Below, in pieces: positions 6,289 through 7,072 of a DNA stretch of 7,072 nt (position 1 is its first letter; each line of letters begins with the position of its first letter). A program made the position numbers and the translations under genes. Source of the DNA: Planctomycetota bacterium (GTDB lineage: Bacteria > Planctomycetota > Phycisphaerae > Sedimentisphaerales > Anaerohalosphaeraceae). The notes under the pieces were generated by a model. It saw only the letters and a list, made by a program, of their open reading frames with translations, did no database searches and was not told the DNA's origin. The DNA is taken from the NCBI GenBank assembly GCA_021160785.1, contig JAGHBX010000218.1:1-7072 (forward strand), read 5' to 3'.

Positions 6289-7072
6289 GTGACACGTATT
6301 GCGTGGCTAATAATATCGATCGTACTTATCTCAACTTGTGCCTATGGCCAATGGCTCGATACAGCCAACGTCAAGGTATCCCACGAGGAGACAAAGCTCA
6401 ACGGCCCGGCGGTGGTCATCGAATACGATTTGAACGAGAAAAGCGTTTCGCCGCAACTGCCCGCTTATGTTTTCATCCGTTACAGTGTCGATACAGGGCT
6501 TACATGGCGGCGTCTGGAGTCGAGGTTTCTGCGGGGCAGCGGCTTTGGCATCGTCGATAAGCCCGGCCCTAAGAAATGCACGTGGTGGGGGCTTGCTCAA
6601 ACGTTGCCCGCAGATGCCGATAAGCTGAAGATCAAAGTCCGCGCCCTCCGGATGGCGACTGTTCCAGCCGGGCGGTTCGAGATGAAAAGCGTACCCGGCG
6701 GCGGACATGATGAATCGAAAACACAGAAAGCCGTTTCCACCCTGGCGACTTTCCATATCGCCCGGTGCGAAACAACGCTCGGCATGTATGCCAACTACTT
6801 GAACGAGATCGGCAAAAATGGCGCCGGCTGGAATGAGAGGATGGCGCGCCCGACCCAGTGCGGCATTGTCCAGACCGGCTCGCCGGGATCGTACACTTAC
6901 CAGGTGCTTGACGGCAGACAGGATTATCCGGTCGTCTACGTCTCGTGGTACGATGCGGTCGCGTTTGCCCACTGGGCGGGTCTGCGGCTGCCAACCGAGG
7001 CCGAATGGGAAAAAACCTTCCGCGGGGGAAAGTACCTTGACGGGGACGAAAAAAAACAGGTTTCCAATCCGG
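6289..7072 (+). CDS. Exported SUMF1/FGE-domain protein, N-terminal part (runs off right edge)
   Basis: An open frame of 261 codons from GTG 6289 to the end of the window with no stop. Residues 1-20 (TRIAWLIISIVLISTCAYG) are a Sec signal peptide. About residues 25-121 form a beta-rich, Ig/Fn3-like domain (VFIRYSVDTGLTWRRL) of the type often placed before such domains in PVC proteins. From residue 122, VPAGRFEM opens a formylglycine-generating-enzyme-like (SUMF1, FGE-sulfatase) domain: FHIARCETTLGMYANYLNEIG (about 155-175) is the 'E-T-x-x-x-Y' segment, and VSWYDAVAFAHWAGLRLPTEAEWEKTFRGG (about 218-247) is the signature block. True FGE activates sulfatases by converting cysteine to formylglycine, but many exported relatives are non-catalytic or bind carbohydrate or lectin-like partners. 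The catalytic cysteines would lie beyond the right edge, so activity cannot be judged. It follows the oxidoreductase by 62 bases without a clear promoter or terminator, so co-transcription is likely. Confidence 0.85.
   Translation, partial: MTRIAWLIISIVLISTCAYGQWLDTANVKVSHEETKLNGPAVVIEYDLNEKSVSPQLPAYVFIRYSVDTGLTWRRLESRFLRGSGFGIVDKPGPKKCTWWGLAQTLPADADKLKIKVRALRMATVPAGRFEMKSVPGGGHDESKTQKAVSTLATFHIARCETTLGMYANYLNEIGKNGAGWNERMARPTQCGIVQTGSPGSYTYQVLDGRQDYPVVYVSWYDAVAFAHWAGLRLPTEAEWEKTFRGGKYLDGDEKKQVSNP

Noticed and set aside
6331..6972. Open frame of 213 codons on the minus strand near the right edge
   Set aside because: It is antisense to the SUMF1/FGE-domain gene, whose plus-strand signature block is unmistakable; the minus-strand frame shows no family or signal.
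1..7072. CRISPR array, insertion sequence, tRNA or phage genes
   Set aside because: I saw no regularly spaced repeats, transposase motifs, terminal inverted repeats or cloverleaf structures; nearly all the sequence is accounted for by the five genes.

Overview
The window reads as a carbohydrate-degradation locus from a Gram-negative, probably anaerobic or marine-type member of the PVC bacteria. Planctomycetota of the Phycisphaerae/Sedimentisphaerales kind is the best guess, with Lentisphaerota or Verrucomicrobiota as alternatives. This rests on the protein families: a Tat-exported Gfo/Idh/MocA oxidoreductase, a heparinase II/III-type polysaccharide lyase, an exported SUMF1/FGE-domain protein and an FG-GAP-like secreted protein. 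GC content looks moderate. It is an inference, because no rRNA or marker gene is present.

Layout: two genes run leftward. At the left edge is the first 74 codons of a secreted FG-GAP-like protein (1-223, minus). Upstream of it lies a very large secreted protein (363-3644, minus) that joins a glycoside-hydrolase-like TIM barrel to a heparinase II/III-like lyase. A divergent regulatory region (about 3645-3801) separates these from three rightward genes: a lipoprotein-type carbon-nitrogen hydrolase (3802-4887), a Tat-signal Gfo/Idh/MocA oxidoreductase (4898-6226) and the first 261 codons of an exported SUMF1/FGE-domain protein (6289 to the right edge). The first two rightward genes are 10 bases apart and share a perfect Shine-Dalgarno overlapping the stop codon, so they are clearly an operon. 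The third follows after 62 bases with no convincing terminator.

All five gene products carry an export signal (Sec, lipoprotein or Tat), so this is an envelope or extracellular module. A plausible scheme is that the bimodular GH/lyase enzyme and the FG-GAP protein attack a uronic-acid-containing, perhaps sulfated or amidated, polysaccharide, while the nitrilase-fold amidase and the oxidoreductase process released sugars or their substituents. The substrate cannot be named from sequence alone. No transporter, regulator, sulfatase, mobile element, CRISPR array, tRNA or rRNA is visible. No gene-free stretch exceeds 300 bases; the longest are 224-362 and 3645-3801, and both hold candidate promoters.
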